A program made the translations under genes and the position numbers. The notes below the pieces were generated by a model. It ran no database searches. It saw nothing but the letters and a program-made list of their open reading frames with translations, and had not been told where the DNA came from. 5,725 nt of DNA from CAZNMF01 sp964573795. Lineage in GTDB: Bacteria; Acidobacteriota; Vicinamibacteria; Vicinamibacterales; SCN-69-37. The stretch is taken from contig CAZNMF010000079.1 of the NCBI GenBank assembly GCA_964573795.1, positions 1 to 5,725 of the forward strand, written 5' to 3'. Shown here one piece after another: positions 5,421-5,725 of the stretch; within the stretch, counting starts at the first letter, position 1, and each line of letters opens with the position of its first letter.

Positions 5421-5725
5421 ATGGTGATGAAGACGCTCGCCGGCGTGCTCGTCCTCGGGGTCGTCGTCTCTGCGCAGAATGCGCCGGCGCCGGCCGATCC
5501 GAATGCCGTCAACCTCGGGACGGACGCGAACGGCAACCAGCTTCGCCGCGCGCTGAAGACCGGGCACATCTCGAACTACGACGAGAGCAAGGTCGCGCCG
5601 TACACGCTGTCCGATCCGTTGACCATGGCCGACGGGCGCACGGTGACGAGCGCGGCAATGTGGCGCGAGCGGCGCGCCGAGATGCTGAAGCTGTACGAGA
5701 CGCAGATCTACGGCCGCGTGCCGGC
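5421..5725 (+). CDS. Secreted CE15 / glucuronoyl-esterase-like protein, N-terminal part only
   Basis: The first 101 residues of a protein that continues past the right edge. Residues 1-19 form a signal peptide: K4, a hydrophobic core TLAGVLVLGVVV, then SAQ before a Pro/Ala-rich mature start. The segment ISNYDESKVAPYTLSDPL (50-67), then ADGRTV, MWRERRAEMLKLYETQIYGRVP (80-101) is characteristic of bacterial CE15 glucuronoyl esterases, often annotated as acetylxylan esterase. These are exported alpha/beta-hydrolases that cut ester links between glucuronoyl side chains of xylan and lignin alcohols. The catalytic serine, acidic residue and histidine lie beyond the window, so activity and exact subfamily cannot be confirmed. 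It is transcribed divergently from the glutamate dehydrogenase gene; no functional link is evident. Confidence 0.82.
   Translation, partial: MVMKTLAGVLVLGVVVSAQNAPAPADPNAVNLGTDANGNQLRRALKTGHISNYDESKVAPYTLSDPLTMADGRTVTSAAMWRERRAEMLKLYETQIYGRVP

Noticed and set aside
5109..5567. A 152-codon minus-strand frame spanning the divergent promoter region
   Set aside because: It overlaps the starts of two well-supported genes in the wrong frame and encodes Arg/His-rich sequence with no family resemblance.

Overview
The window is GC-rich DNA with a strong G/C third-position bias. Its gene content fits a soil or sediment Acidobacteriota, probably class Vicinamibacteria: a CBM9-like/DUF5916 outer-membrane protein, a WYL regulator, a glutamate dehydrogenase with a long C-terminal region, and a CE15-type carbohydrate esterase. 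This placement is an inference from protein style, not from a marker gene. I see no rRNA, tRNA, CRISPR array, transposase or phage gene.

Layout from left to right. Positions 1-2310 (minus) hold most of a DUF5916 protein that runs off the left edge. Positions 2311-2540 are a 230-bp gap with a short palindrome and a GC hairpin just behind the upstream gene. Positions 2541-3521 (minus) encode a complete HTH-WYL regulator, whose promoter region (3522-3567) carries a perfect TATAAT box overlapped by a tandem direct repeat. Positions 3522-3695 form a divergent intergenic region leading to a 69-residue orphan gene at 3696-3905 (plus). That gene meets the glutamate dehydrogenase gene (3935-5350, minus) tail to tail, and a GTAGGGGC-type palindrome fills the 29-bp gap. 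From a 70-bp divergent promoter region, a secreted CE15/glucuronoyl-esterase-like protein starts at 5421 (plus) and runs off the right edge.

The genes do not form an obvious single pathway. The DUF5916 protein and the esterase are both exported and fit a polymer-degrading lifestyle; the dehydrogenase links amino acids to 2-oxoglutarate. The WYL regulator lies directly upstream of the DUF5916 gene on the same strand, so it may control itself and perhaps that gene.

I found no convincing new multi-gene system. The items most worth checking are the animal-mitochondrial-like glutamate dehydrogenase with an antenna-like insert, the palindromic repeat that supplies the orphan gene's stop codon, and the helically phased repeat over the WYL promoter.
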